Shown: positions 32,941 through 41,881, numbered from the stretch's first letter. The stretch: 46,182 nt of DNA from JACJXF01 sp964349045 (GCA_964349045.1 CAYGFI010000016.1:1-46182); one strand, 5' to 3'. The notes: a model not told the origin generated them from the sequence alone. Made by a program: numbers and translations.

Positions 32941-33000
32941 ATCTCTGTCTACATTATTGCTTACCAATTGCCGATTTTCCATTACTGCAAACCGGGGAAA

Positions 33001-35112
33001 TTACCTCCTGGCTATTTTCATAGTTTTTATATTATCCGTTGTTCTGAAAACCAGGATATACATTCCCGGCTTTACTGCATCCCCACTTGCTGTATTACCA
33101 TTCCAGGTGATAGTATTTTTCCCGGTCACCAGATCTGAAGTGCTGAATTGATAAATAACCGCTCCTGTAATATTATAAATTGATAACTCTTTAACTTTAC
33201 CTGGATCAGAACATATCAAATCTATTGTCAGCTTATCTGTAAATGGATTGGGATAAATTGAAATTGAATCTTTTTCAGCAACAATATCCTGAATATCAAT
33301 AAGTATCTGCTCATCCTCACCATTATTAATTAGTATAATTGAGTCCTCGACACATAAAAAGGAAGTATATAAGGATAAAACCCGTTCATTTAAACTGGAA
33401 TATATAATCTCGTTTATTATATCATTACTTTGCTGTACTGATTCCAATTCTTTAATATACAGCCCTGTCCAAATTTCTTCAGAAGTAGTATCATCAATAA
33501 TAACATTTTGTTCATGTATCTCTATTTCCGCTGAAAATATTTCATTATTGTATTCTCCTGAAACTTCAAAAGTAAATGGAAAGGCCCCTTTGAATTTACC
33601 AACCTGAAGTATCGGATCATTTAAATATGCGATATTATCATTTCCTGTTATAGTATACCGGCTATGACAAAATCCTGATTGTACCCTGGTGTAAAGATCA
33701 AATGATTTAATTGAACCGCCAATATATTTAAAAGCTTCATCAATACTTCCTGATAATGAAAGACCATTAACTATTCTGTGTAATGATCCTGAAGTAATTT
33801 TGGATAAGTTTGAATACAAGTACTCATTTCCATAGTAATAGCGTCCATTTAAATAATTGCCTTTGAAATTAATTGATTGATAATCTGCAATATGGATTTG
33901 TATTTTGGGATCCATTAATTCAACAATATCATTTATCAGAGTATTTGCTACATGAAAATCATCAAATTGGCCCGAATTTGAAACAAGGATTATTTTTCCA
34001 TTATTGCCATTGTTTTTAATAAAATTAATCCCACTTCCTAACAATGAAGGCAGATTACTATAACTGGATAATGGATTACCTAAGGTGTTAAAAGCTTCTT
34101 CAATATTTGTTTCAGAGGCAGAAATCCATTTATCACTATACTTTGTTATTGAAAGATTTGAAAACAATAAATTAAAAGAATCAGCGCTGCTTAAATTAAC
34201 TAACATCTCACTTTTTATGGTATTTAGAAGCTCAATAACAGTAATATTTGTATTTGATTCATCAAAATCAATTAAAATTGCCGTCTTAATATTGTCCGTC
34301 ACAGTAATAAAATCTCTTGGGAAAACTGCAAGTTGATATATCCCTTCATTTCCCTCTTGATATTTTGAAAAGTAATAACCATCCTGGATAGGCGCATTAT
34401 ACCCAATATTAATAGTATTGTAAAATTTTGTTGATGGGATAATTGCTTTATAATAATCACCAGATTGTGTATCACTTTCTGGTGTAAACTGTATTTCATT
34501 ATCATTCATTATTAGAGGATTGTCCCAGGTAGCATCTGAAAAAGCAAGGACTGAAAAGTGAGCAGGTTTATAATTTGATGTGTTAATTATTGCAGTTGGT
34601 ATAACTGCAGTAACTATTTTATTATTAAAGCTAACCGGAATTAGATAGGTGATTTTCACTTTCCTTGTTTCATTTCCTGCCATTGGAAAAACTCTTAATT
34701 CATACTGAGTCGCTGACTGTTTATATAATACCGAAGGATCCTTTCTTCTCTTAACGATACCTTCGTAAATGGCAGAAGCACTCCATTTATCCAGTAAAAT
34801 AGCTCTTGCAGTATCTTCACCAATCCACAACCATGAGTCGTGCACAATAGCACCTTCCGGCAGGTCAAAAAATAGTGACACTTCCACTGTATCTTCCTGG
34901 CTGGTCCAATTTGTACCCCTTGACGAGAAAGTTAAGTACAGTCCGTATTCCATATAAAGTCCCTTAGGATGAACCGTTAGCAAAGCTTCTTCAATTGTTC
35001 CCTGATCTGTCCACCAGGAATTTCGCGGATCTCCTACCCTTAACTGGTTGTATCCATACAAATTGACTAAAATAACAAGTAGTAAACTACTTAAAAATGC
35101 TTTTTTCATCAT
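33001..35112 (-). CDS. T9SS-exported VIT/VWA domain protein
   Basis: This 703-residue protein begins with a signal peptide (about 1-21). A VIT domain follows (about 30-170; VEVSLFFDLPEGAIVHDSWLWIG then AIYEGIVKRRKDPSVL). A von Willebrand A-like domain (about 265-440) keeps a possible DxSxT metal site (DESNT). A beta-rich segment leads to a type A T9SS sorting domain in the last ~80 residues (SIYPNPFTDKLTI ... GMYILVFRT...KIARR). It would be secreted and anchored to the cell surface. VIT-VWA proteins are adhesin- or inter-alpha-trypsin-inhibitor-like; no substrate is known. It has no partner gene. Its AT content and Asn/Ile-rich coding look higher than the respiratory genes beside it. Confidence 0.88.
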   Translation of the reverse strand: MMKKAFLSSLLLVILVNLYGYNQLRVGDPRNSWWTDQGTIEEALLTVHPKGLYMEYGLYLTFSSRGTNWTSQEDTVEVSLFFDLPEGAIVHDSWLWIGEDTARAILLDKWSASAIYEGIVKRRKDPSVLYKQSATQYELRVFPMAGNETRKVKITYLIPVSFNNKIVTAVIPTAIINTSNYKPAHFSVLAFSDATWDNPLIMNDNEIQFTPESDTQSGDYYKAIIPSTKFYNTINIGYNAPIQDGYYFSKYQEGNEGIYQLAVFPRDFITVTDNIKTAILIDFDESNTNITVIELLNTIKSEMLVNLSSADSFNLLFSNLSITKYSDKWISASETNIEEAFNTLGNPLSSYSNLPSLLGSGINFIKNNGNNGKIILVSNSGQFDDFHVANTLINDIVELMDPKIQIHIADYQSINFKGNYLNGRYYYGNEYLYSNLSKITSGSLHRIVNGLSLSGSIDEAFKYIGGSIKSFDLYTRVQSGFCHSRYTITGNDNIAYLNDPILQVGKFKGAFPFTFEVSGEYNNEIFSAEIEIHEQNVIIDDTTSEEIWTGLYIKELESVQQSNDIINEIIYSSLNERVLSLYTSFLCVEDSIILINNGEDEQILIDIQDIVAEKDSISIYPNPFTDKLTIDLICSDPGKVKELSIYNITGAVIYQFSTSDLVTGKNTITWNGNTASGDAVKPGMYILVFRTTDNIKTMKIARR

Positions 35113-35117
35113 ATAAT

Positions 35118-35253
35118 AATTTATTTTAGTGGGATGATAGCCTGTCCCGCACCAGCGGGAGAACCTCCATGTTGTTGATTATTATACTATTGTGTTTGTG
35201 TGTGCTAATACATGGAGGTTTCATCATAACAAAATTTATTTTAGTGGGATGAT
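35118..35253. repeat. 21-bp direct repeat pair upstream of the VIT protein gene
   Basis: Positions 35118-35138 and 35233-35253 are identical over 21 bases (core TTTAGTGGGATGAT), and the CATCAT bases just before each are also shared. The first copy abuts the start codon of the VIT/VWA gene, so its leader may have been duplicated at ~115-bp spacing. Confidence 0.75.
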
Positions 35254-35508
35254 GGAACTCCCATGCACCGGATTTTGTTTTAAATGTGTTTCCCGATAAA
35301 TCGGGACAAGTTGTGTTTGGAAAACATGGGGGGCATATAGGTATTTTTTAACAGGACAAATTTCAATCAGAATTAAATACAATTTACTTAATTTAGATAT
35401 ACAAAAAAAGGTTTATCAACATATCATATAAAATTAAGTATTTCATGCATGATAATTATTGGCTTTTATATGGAAATGAATTACAAATAAAATTCGTTCT
35501 TTTCTGCT

Positions 35509-35667
35509 GTGTTTAATTCTTGCCTGAAATCCCGATTTTTAAGGGATCTGCTGGAAAACAAATATATAAAGAAACTCCTTGAAAATAAGGAATATACCAG
35601 GGCAGCAATAAATACATTCCTTAAAAAAACGTTTGGTATTATTATCCAGGTCAAACAGAACCAATGA
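35509..35667 (+). pseudogene. Possible C-terminal gene fragment, unrecognised
   Basis: A 52-residue frame from a GTG has protein-like composition (SRFLRDLLENKYIKKLL...YTRAAINTFLKKTFGI) with regular amphipathic helices. It is preceded by a stop only a few codons upstream. No family was recognised. It could be the tail of a lost gene or a small gene of its own. Confidence 0.25.
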
Positions 35668-35838
35668 GAAAGGCAGCTAAATGCTTAAAGTTTGGGATAA
35701 ATTCCTTTAAATAAACGTAAATTTTGAAAGAGGTGTCGAAAACAGGTCTTTATAAACTTTACAAACCTTAATAATTATTATCTTCGTAAGATTTAAAGTT
35801 AGTTTTAAAACTCTTATGAAACAGAGGAAATCCTGTAT

Positions 35839-36708
35839 ATGAGCGAAAATTTTTTCTCCGACATTCTCTTACCAATAACCCTGGCAATAATCACCCTGGG
35901 TATGGGACTTGCCATTGAGAGTAAAGATTTCGCCGGGATTTTTCGCTATCCAAAAGCAATCATTACGGGTTTGATTTCCCAGATGCTGGTACTTCCTCTG
36001 ATAGCATTTATTATATGTTATTTTTTCGATATTGATCCTGTTTATAAAGTAGGACTGATCATCATTGCAGCATGTCCGGGTGGCGCTACCTCCAACCTGG
36101 TAAATTTCATGCTGAATGGAAATGTAGCGCTTTCATTGTCCATTACATTGGTTAATTCACTGATTACCCTGTTTACTATTCCCATAATCGTGGGGATTGG
36201 CCTGGAATTTTTCCGCGACGAACGGGCAATTATTCATCTTCCCTTTGGCGATACTATTTTAAATATTTTCCTTATTGTAGCCATCCCGGCAGCTGTGGGA
36301 GTTACTATCCGTCATTATTTCAGGGGATTTGCGATAGGGCTCGAAAAGCCACTACGGTACGTTTTACCGGTATTGCTGTTACTTGTTTATTCCGGCGTGC
36401 TCTTTATCGATCAGGGAGCAGAATCCCTCCACCTCATGGATTATGTAAACCTATATCCTCCGGCAATTCTTCTGAATGTATTTTCTATGCTGGGTGGGTG
36501 GGTCATCGCCCGACAAATGGGATTAAAGCGCAGAAACCAGTACACTATCGCTGTTGAAGTGGGATTGCAAAACAGTACCCTGGCTATTTTTATTGCTGCA
36601 ACACTGCTATCAAACCAGCAAATGGCTGTTGTTCCCATCATTTATGGATCGTTCTCCTTTTTCACCACCTGGGGATTTGGATACCTTTTAAAACGTTTTG
36701 GACGGTAA
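35839..36708 (+). CDS. Bile acid:sodium symporter family (BASS/SBF) transporter
   Basis: This 289-residue membrane protein has about nine or ten helices and belongs to the SBF/BASS family. The family signature is LIIIAACPGGATSNLVNFMLNGNVALSLSIT (about residues 75-105), with a second crossover helix EVGLQNSTLAIFIAATLL near the C-terminus. Bacterial members move organic anions with sodium; the substrate is unknown (a bile acid is only the family name). It stands alone between the repeat-rich region and the DUF559 remnant. Confidence 0.92.
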   Translation: MSENFFSDILLPITLAIITLGMGLAIESKDFAGIFRYPKAIITGLISQMLVLPLIAFIICYFFDIDPVYKVGLIIIAACPGGATSNLVNFMLNGNVALSLSITLVNSLITLFTIPIIVGIGLEFFRDERAIIHLPFGDTILNIFLIVAIPAAVGVTIRHYFRGFAIGLEKPLRYVLPVLLLLVYSGVLFIDQGAESLHLMDYVNLYPPAILLNVFSMLGGWVIARQMGLKRRNQYTIAVEVGLQNSTLAIFIAATLLSNQQMAVVPIIYGSFSFFTTWGFGYLLKRFGR

Positions 36709-36713
36709 GCTAT

Positions 36714-37016
36714 GGTAAGACCAGAGCAGAGGAAATTCTTTGATCATTTCTAAGAAAACAACAAATAGACGTTAATATTTTCAGAAGGCAATATCCAATT
36801 GATATTTTCATTGTTGATTTTTATTGTCATAAACATAAATTGGTAATTGAAGTTGATGGATGCATTCATGATCTGCCTGATATTTCAGAAAGAGATGAAG
36901 GCCGAACATGTGAGTTAGAGCAATTAGGCTTAAAAGTTATTCGATTTTCTAACGAGGAAGTCATTACCGAAATAGAAAATGTAATTGAAACAATTAAAGG
37001 TCATTTAGCGGGTTGA
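36714..37016 (+). pseudogene. DUF559 (Vsr-like PD-(D/E)xK nuclease) pseudogene
   Basis: The frame carries the DUF559 core: AEEIL, then FLRKQQIDVNIFRRQYPIDIFIVDFYCHKH split by no frameshift, LVIEVDG and VIRFSNEEV. The catalytic Asp/Glu region (DIFIVDFYC, LVIEVDG) is intact. A TGA at 36741-36743 replaces the tryptophan expected in AExxLW, and the first ~20-25 residues of the family are missing because the sequence runs straight into the end of the BASS gene. It is therefore a truncated, nonsense-mutated remnant; the part after the TGA could only be made from an internal start. Confidence 0.75.
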
Positions 37017-37018
37017 CT

Positions 37019-37076
37019 TGCCCCTCACACTCCGTGGGAGTGCCTGTCCCGCCTTGCGGGAGGTTGGGGTGGGGCA
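37019..37076. repeat. Multi-stem (cloverleaf-like) palindromic repeat
   Basis: The outer stem TGCCCC (37019-37024) / GGGGCA (37071-37076) encloses hairpin CACTCC-gtg-GGAGTG (37028-37042) and hairpin TCCCGC-ctt-GCGGGA (37047-37061). The core CCTGTCCCGC...GCGGGA also occurs at 35141-35160 with a different loop, so this is a dispersed element. Confidence 0.65.
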
Positions 37077-37151
37077 TATAATAAGTGCGCTATGCCTTTA
37101 TAATTCATTCTCCTTTTTGCACCAGAGGAATGCGGTAACTTGTATAACCTC

Positions 37152-37991
37152 TCACCAAATACCCACCAGTAAAAACAGGAGAAGTGATAAATCAGCTATG
37201 ATTCCATACATTTTCCTTTTCGAAAAATGCCCGGGAAAGCTGATTATCATAAGCATAGTGACTGAAATAAGAATGAGGGGCAGTATATGGATTAAAGATG
37301 CTCCCATAAACAGGTATGCCGATAAAGCTATAAGTATTGAAACCGCCAAAGCAAAAACAGTAATGTTTAATGTTACGGGTAACCCAAAATCCCTGACTAA
37401 AGATTTGTTATTCTCCTGAGCATCCAACTCTCTTTCGAAAATACTATATAGTAAAACATTGCCGAAAATAATCAAACCAAATGACGCGATAATCATAAAC
37501 TGGGTTGTATTAAGGGTATCACCTGCAAGAATAACCGTACCACCCCAGATGGCCAGGGTATAAATAATTGCAATCCATAACTCCTTAATAAAAAGCCATT
37601 TCTGCGCTCCATCGTAATAGCGGTTCATAAGCAGGTAAAGAACCGTGGCTATTCCCACGCCCATTCCAAACTGAACCACTTTCTCGTCGAGACGATAAAC
37701 GATTAGCCGGAAATCCAGTATCAGAATGACCAAAAAAACAAGGATTATGGGTATTTTATAGTTGTAAAAAAAATTACGGATTTCAGATTCAGATTTCCCA
37801 TGTGTCCTGGATCCATCCATTAAATGGTCTGTAGTGTATATCAGCCAGACAGTAAGCGCCATGATTGTATAATAACTCCGGTGAAGGTCAATACCCAATA
37901 CTGAAGCTGAAAAAACCAGCGCGGCAATCGCCCCTGCAACGATGTCGAGGGAGAAAAGGCGGATGAAATAGAGAGTTCTAATTATAATCAT
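37152..37991 (-). CDS. UbiA-like membrane protein at the end of the act operon
   Basis: This 279-residue protein has about eight or nine helices. The topology and two acidic spots (YTTDHLMDGSRTHGKSE near residue 55 and FERELDAQENN near 190) recall UbiA prenyltransferases, but the canonical NDxxDxxxD motif is absent. It overlaps the actF stop by one base (TAATG), so it is translationally tied to alternative complex III. The role is unknown; a role in quinone or heme handling or in complex assembly would fit the place. Confidence 0.65.
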   Translation of the reverse strand: MIIIRTLYFIRLFSLDIVAGAIAALVFSASVLGIDLHRSYYTIMALTVWLIYTTDHLMDGSRTHGKSESEIRNFFYNYKIPIILVFLVILILDFRLIVYRLDEKVVQFGMGVGIATVLYLLMNRYYDGAQKWLFIKELWIAIIYTLAIWGGTVILAGDTLNTTQFMIIASFGLIIFGNVLLYSIFERELDAQENNKSLVRDFGLPVTLNITVFALAVSILIALSAYLFMGASLIHILPLILISVTMLMIISFPGHFSKRKMYGIIADLSLLLFLLVGIW

Positions 37992-39187
37992 TATTGAAAA
38001 TGATGTTTCAGGCTCTCTTCAAGATAAGGATGATTCTTAGGAATCAGTGGTACCTTGCTTAAGCTAATACCGATAACCATTGCAAAAAGTCCCGCGTAAC
38101 CCAGGAACATTCCCGCCTCAATAATGCCAAATTGCAGTAATCCGGTTGTGCCGGGCATTATCTGCAGGTAAAGATCAATATACTGCCCGATGATAAGGAA
38201 GAATATTACAACCAGTATCACAAACCGGTTCCGGCTGGCTTTTATCGGCAGAAGTACGAAAAATGGTATGGCCCAGTTAATAGTAATATCCAGAAAAAAA
38301 AGTGCCTGCCAGCCTTTTTCCCATCTGACGGAATAGTAGATGGTCTCTTCAGGAATATTACCATACCAGATAATCATGAATTGTGCAAACCAGAAGTACC
38401 CCCAGACAATTGCCAGCATAAAAAGGTAACGGGAAAAATCATGCAGGTGATATTTATTGAGGAATGGAAAAAATCCTCTCATATTCAAAACCAGAACTAT
38501 CAAAATCAAAATGGACGATCCATGAAGGAAAGCCGCTACCATGTTCTTTAAAGCAAATAAGGTGCTGTACCAATGAGCATCAATCGACATAATCCAATCG
38601 ATTCCTGCAAAAGAAAAAGTAATAGCGAGAATAAAAACAAAGACTTTGGAATAGAACTCACTTTTTTTAAACCATTTTAGACCTCCCTCTGTATCTTCAT
38701 TCAATGAAAACTTTCGCAGTAAACGGGCAAAGAGGATCCAAAGAATAAAAAAGAATAACATCCTGATAAAAAAGAAGGGAACATTTAAAAATGGGGATTT
38801 ATGCGTTAAAAGATTGTCTTCGGCAACCGCTTCAGAGTGACTCCAGTGGTACAGATTATGGGTTCCGAAATAAATAAGGAGAAAAAAAACAGCAGCAAAG
38901 GGAAGCCAGGCCATCATTGCCTCCGGAACCCTTTTAAAACCCGCCGACCATCCTGCCTGCGAAATATATTGAATCACAAAGAAAAATATTCCTCCCATGG
39001 CAACAGAGAAGAAATAGTAGTTATTCACAAGATAATTTGCCCAGGTTCTGCCCGGATCCTGTAAAAATCCAAAGACTATCGATGCAAGGCCGGTTGCAAT
39101 CAGTATACCCGTAATAATTTTGAAAGAAATGCTTAGCCTCAGATTTTCCTTCATAACAGGCATATTTTGTGTCTTTCCAATTTCCAT
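37991..39187 (-). CDS. actF: Alternative complex III subunit ActF
   Basis: This 398-residue integral membrane protein has about ten helices and is related to ActC/NrfD-like quinol-binding subunits (quinol:cytochrome c oxidoreductase, subunit 2). Family-like segments are RTWANYLVNNYYFFSVAMGG, FFIRMLFFFILWILFARLL and FAGIDWIMSIDAHWYSTLFA. It forms the second membrane half of the complex. It is last of the six act genes and overlaps the following UbiA-like gene by one base. Start chosen at the ATG at 39187; a later Met9 or Met12 is possible. Confidence 0.93.
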   Translation of the reverse strand: MEIGKTQNMPVMKENLRLSISFKIITGILIATGLASIVFGFLQDPGRTWANYLVNNYYFFSVAMGGIFFFVIQYISQAGWSAGFKRVPEAMMAWLPFAAVFFLLIYFGTHNLYHWSHSEAVAEDNLLTHKSPFLNVPFFFIRMLFFFILWILFARLLRKFSLNEDTEGGLKWFKKSEFYSKVFVFILAITFSFAGIDWIMSIDAHWYSTLFALKNMVAAFLHGSSILILIVLVLNMRGFFPFLNKYHLHDFSRYLFMLAIVWGYFWFAQFMIIWYGNIPEETIYYSVRWEKGWQALFFLDITINWAIPFFVLLPIKASRNRFVILVVIFFLIIGQYIDLYLQIMPGTTGLLQFGIIEAGMFLGYAGLFAMVIGISLSKVPLIPKNHPYLEESLKHHFQ

Positions 39188-39275
39188 AATAATTTATTCT
39201 TTTTCGTGTCAGTGGAAAATGCTGCTATTTTTTGATGTAAAAATTACCCATTAACAACCATAATTGTATTAAGCG

Positions 39276-39872
39276 CTATTTAACTATTACAGAATCTGTA
39301 ATTTCTTTATAATTTGTCTGAAGAACCTCGCGGATATAGCTGATCAGTTTCCAACGGTCATCCGGTTTTATCTGGGATCCGTGGGGACCCATTGATACAA
39401 ATCCCAGGGTAATGGAATAATAAATCTCACCGTCCTTTAAATTCCTCGCGGTATCATTCACCAGTGACCTGGGCTTCAGCGGATAAAGACCCGATGTATA
39501 AAGATTTCCCGATCCGTCACCTTCAACCCCGTGGCATCCTGCACAGAATACTGTATAAATATGCTTACCCCTCGCTAAAACCTGTTCCGAAGGTTCAAAT
39601 GGATTTCCCAGCTCTTTGCCTGCCCTGCTTCTCTCCCCTTCATCGGGAGAATAGGCAAAAGTTGTCATCTCTCGCGAAACCGTACCTTTTACCGGATCGC
39701 GCATGGTTTTGCCATCTGTAAAATTCGGATTTGGAGTGTAGGTCTCATAAGCGGTAGAATAGAACATGTCGGGGAAATAATCCCATCCCGGGTGATTTCT
39801 GTTCCTGTCGCATGCCGCGAATAAAATCACGGACATTGCCAGGATATAAATCGATTTGAATTTTCGGATCAT
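39276..39872 (-). CDS. actE: Alternative complex III monoheme cytochrome subunit ActE
   Basis: With the chosen ATG at 39872 the protein has 198 residues. A lipoprotein signal (MIRKFKSIYILAMSVILFAAC) precedes a class I cytochrome c domain with one CAGCH heme motif and a distal methionine region (VSMGPHGSQI). The frame also opens at ATGs 39899 and 39914, which would overlap the end of actD. The later start was chosen because it places the lipobox correctly. It receives electrons from ActA and is the likely exit toward the caa3 oxidase. Confidence 0.88.
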   Translation of the reverse strand: MIRKFKSIYILAMSVILFAACDRNRNHPGWDYFPDMFYSTAYETYTPNPNFTDGKTMRDPVKGTVSREMTTFAYSPDEGERSRAGKELGNPFEPSEQVLARGKHIYTVFCAGCHGVEGDGSGNLYTSGLYPLKPRSLVNDTARNLKDGEIYYSITLGFVSMGPHGSQIKPDDRWKLISYIREVLQTNYKEITDSVIVK

Positions 39873-39885
39873 GTGAATGCCGGTA

Positions 39886-40416
39886 TTATTTTTTTCCATT
39901 AATTTCTTTTTCAATTATCTCAACGGCGCCGGATTCACTCATAATCCTTCCGGCTTCAATTGATGCCTCACTGCCAAGAATTTTGGTATCAATTACAATT
40001 ATAAATTTATCATCTGTAGCCCGGTTATCAAAAATCACAGGCTTCTGACCCGGAAATAGTTTCGAACGTACAGAAAAGGTAAACAGGCTGGTAATGGTTA
40101 CTGTGAAAATGGTCAGAACAATTGTAACCACAAGAAAAGAGGGAAATGAATTGAACGGTTTTCCTCCATAATCGATAGGCCAACTGATAACTGATGTATA
40201 ATAAAGAAAAGAGAGTACTCCCACAGCGCCTGCAATACCATAAATAAGACCGGCTGTTGGAAGTTTCGATTTCCTTTTAAGCAAATGCAGCGCTTCATGA
40301 ATAGGATATGGCGTAAACACATCATAAATCGCCAGCTTCTTATCCTGAAGGGATTTGATCGAAGCAATCAGACTCTTCTCTTCATCAAATATTCCTATTT
40401 TGTATTTCCCGGTCAT
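39886..40416 (-). CDS. actD: Alternative complex III subunit ActD (DUF3341)
   Basis: This 176-residue protein has two membrane helices (about 55-80 and 95-125) and a C-terminal soluble part, matching DUF3341. Typical segments are YDVFTPYPIHEAL, LIYGIAGAVGVL, GGKPFNSFPSFLVVTIVLTIFTV and SEASIEAGRIMSESGAVEI. Its role is structural in the membrane arm. The end of the gene lies close to the actE start, and a stem-loop lies between it and actC upstream. Confidence 0.93.
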   Translation of the reverse strand: MTGKYKIGIFDEEKSLIASIKSLQDKKLAIYDVFTPYPIHEALHLLKRKSKLPTAGLIYGIAGAVGVLSFLYYTSVISWPIDYGGKPFNSFPSFLVVTIVLTIFTVTITSLFTFSVRSKLFPGQKPVIFDNRATDDKFIIVIDTKILGSEASIEAGRIMSESGAVEIIEKEINGKK

Positions 40417-40438
40417 TTTCTTGTCGTTTAGGTTTTTT

Positions 40439-40458
40439 AGGCTTTTAGGCTAAAGCCT
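40439..40458. other. Stem-loop between actC and actD
   Basis: AGGCTTT-TAGGCT-AAAGCCT is a perfect 7-bp stem with a 6-base loop in the 52-base gap between actC and actD. Inside an operon it is more likely an mRNA-processing or stabilising element than a terminator. Confidence 0.4.
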
Positions 40459-40468
40459 GATAATGTTT

Positions 40469-41830
40469 TTAGTCATCTTCCCTCGAACCAATATGTAACA
40501 CTCCTTTCACTTCACTGATCGCGATCATCGGGATATATCTGAAAAACAGCAATACTCCCAGTACAAACAAACCAATTGTCCCAACATATATTCCAATTTC
40601 AATTATTGTCGGCGAGTAAGAAACCCAGTTAGACGGAAGAAAATCGTTTGCCAGTGAGGTTACAACGATATTAAACCGTTCAAACCACATTCCAAGGTTA
40701 ATTGCCAGTGAGATCAGCAGTAATCCCCATGTGCTTTTCCTGATTTTCTTAAACCAGAAAAGTTGTGGTATGATTGCATTACAGATCACCATTCCCCAGA
40801 ACTGAACAGAATATTCACCGGTGATCCGGTTTTTGAAGAAAGTAAACATCTCATATTCATTGCCTGAATACCATGCCATAAAAACTTCTGTAGTATAAGC
40901 CGTTCCCATGATCAGTGAGATGAATGTAAGTATTCTGGCAATGGCATCCATATGATTGTCGGTGATATAATCCGTAAGCTTATAAACTTTTCGTACCACC
41001 ACCATCAGGGTCATTACCATAGCAAAACCGGAAAAGATGGCTCCTACAACAAAGTAGGGCGGGAAAAGAGTGGTATGCCAACCCGGGATAACTCCCACGG
41101 CAAAATCGGTAGAAACTATAGAATGCACTGAAACTACGAGTACTGCTGCAATCCCGCCAAGAACAAAGCTAAGGGATTCAAAACGGATCCACTCATGACT
41201 TCCGCCGGTCCAACCCATGCTGAAAAAGCCATAAACCGCTTTCTTAATTTTTGAAGTGGTCTTATCCCTTATCGTTGCGAAGTCAGGTAACATCCCCATA
41301 TACCAGAAAGAAAAAGAAATCAGCAGATAGGCTGAAATAGCTATGAAATCCCAGAAAAGGGGTGAGTTAAAGTTCACCCAGAGAGGTCCTCTTGTGTTCG
41401 GATAAGGGACTATAAAAAAAGCCAGCCATACACGGCCCATGTGAAGAGCGGGAAATAGGGCCGCGCAACCCACAGCGATCACTGTCATTGCCTCTGCAGC
41501 CCTGTTAATAGAAGTTCTCCATCTCTGGCGCAGGATTAGAAGGAAGATAGAGAATGCGGTTCCGGCATGACCAATTCCGATCCACCATACGAAATTGATG
41601 ATTTCCCATCCCCATCCTACAGAATTATTCAGCCCCCAGGTGCCTATCCCCTTTGCTACTGTAATATATATGGCATAAAAACCAAAAAGGGATGCCGCGC
41701 TGGCCAAAGTCATTGCCACATACCACCAGATACCCGGACGGGCATCGATAGGAGCAATAATATCCCTGGAAATCTGACCATAAGTCTTGTTTCCTTCTAC
41801 CAGTGGGCCCCGAATACTCCTGTTATACAT
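40469..41830 (-). CDS. actC: Alternative complex III subunit ActC (NrfD-like)
   Basis: This 453-residue membrane protein has about ten helices and belongs to the NrfD/PsrC family. It has the ActC opening (RGPLVEGNKTYGQISRDIIAP), FVWWIGIGHAGTAFSIFLL, LHMGRVWLAFFIVPYPNTRGPLWVNFNSPLFWD and SVHSIVSTDFAVGVIPGWHTT. It carries the quinol-oxidising site. It lies 51 bases after actB in the leftward operon. Confidence 0.95.
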   Translation of the reverse strand: MYNRSIRGPLVEGNKTYGQISRDIIAPIDARPGIWWYVAMTLASAASLFGFYAIYITVAKGIGTWGLNNSVGWGWEIINFVWWIGIGHAGTAFSIFLLILRQRWRTSINRAAEAMTVIAVGCAALFPALHMGRVWLAFFIVPYPNTRGPLWVNFNSPLFWDFIAISAYLLISFSFWYMGMLPDFATIRDKTTSKIKKAVYGFFSMGWTGGSHEWIRFESLSFVLGGIAAVLVVSVHSIVSTDFAVGVIPGWHTTLFPPYFVVGAIFSGFAMVMTLMVVVRKVYKLTDYITDNHMDAIARILTFISLIMGTAYTTEVFMAWYSGNEYEMFTFFKNRITGEYSVQFWGMVICNAIIPQLFWFKKIRKSTWGLLLISLAINLGMWFERFNIVVTSLANDFLPSNWVSYSPTIIEIGIYVGTIGLFVLGVLLFFRYIPMIAISEVKGVLHIGSREDD

Positions 41831-41881
41831 AAACTACAGGTTTTATAATAAAATATTTTTACAAATAACTTTGAATTTTTC

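Larger units (their letters stand above)
35113..35838. other. Repeat-rich intergenic region upstream of the VIT protein and BASS genes
   Basis: This is a 726-base AT-rich stretch. It contains a 21-bp direct repeat pair (35118-35138, 35233-35253), a TCCCGC/GCGGGA hairpin (35145-35160), an 11-bp inverted repeat AACCTCCATGT/ACATGGAGGTT around 35162-35222, a second small hairpin CCCGA-taaa-TCGGG (about 35289-35302) and a 53-codon fragment of coding appearance (35509-35667). No intact gene is seen. Confidence 0.6.

Noticed and set aside
37019..37076. tRNA gene suggested by the three-stem fold
   Set aside because: It is shorter than a tRNA, lacks the T-loop and anticodon-stem features, and its core is repeated elsewhere as a simple hairpin.
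37018..37419. 133-codon plus-strand frame
   Set aside because: It overlaps the palindromic repeat and is antisense to the UbiA-like gene; no homology.
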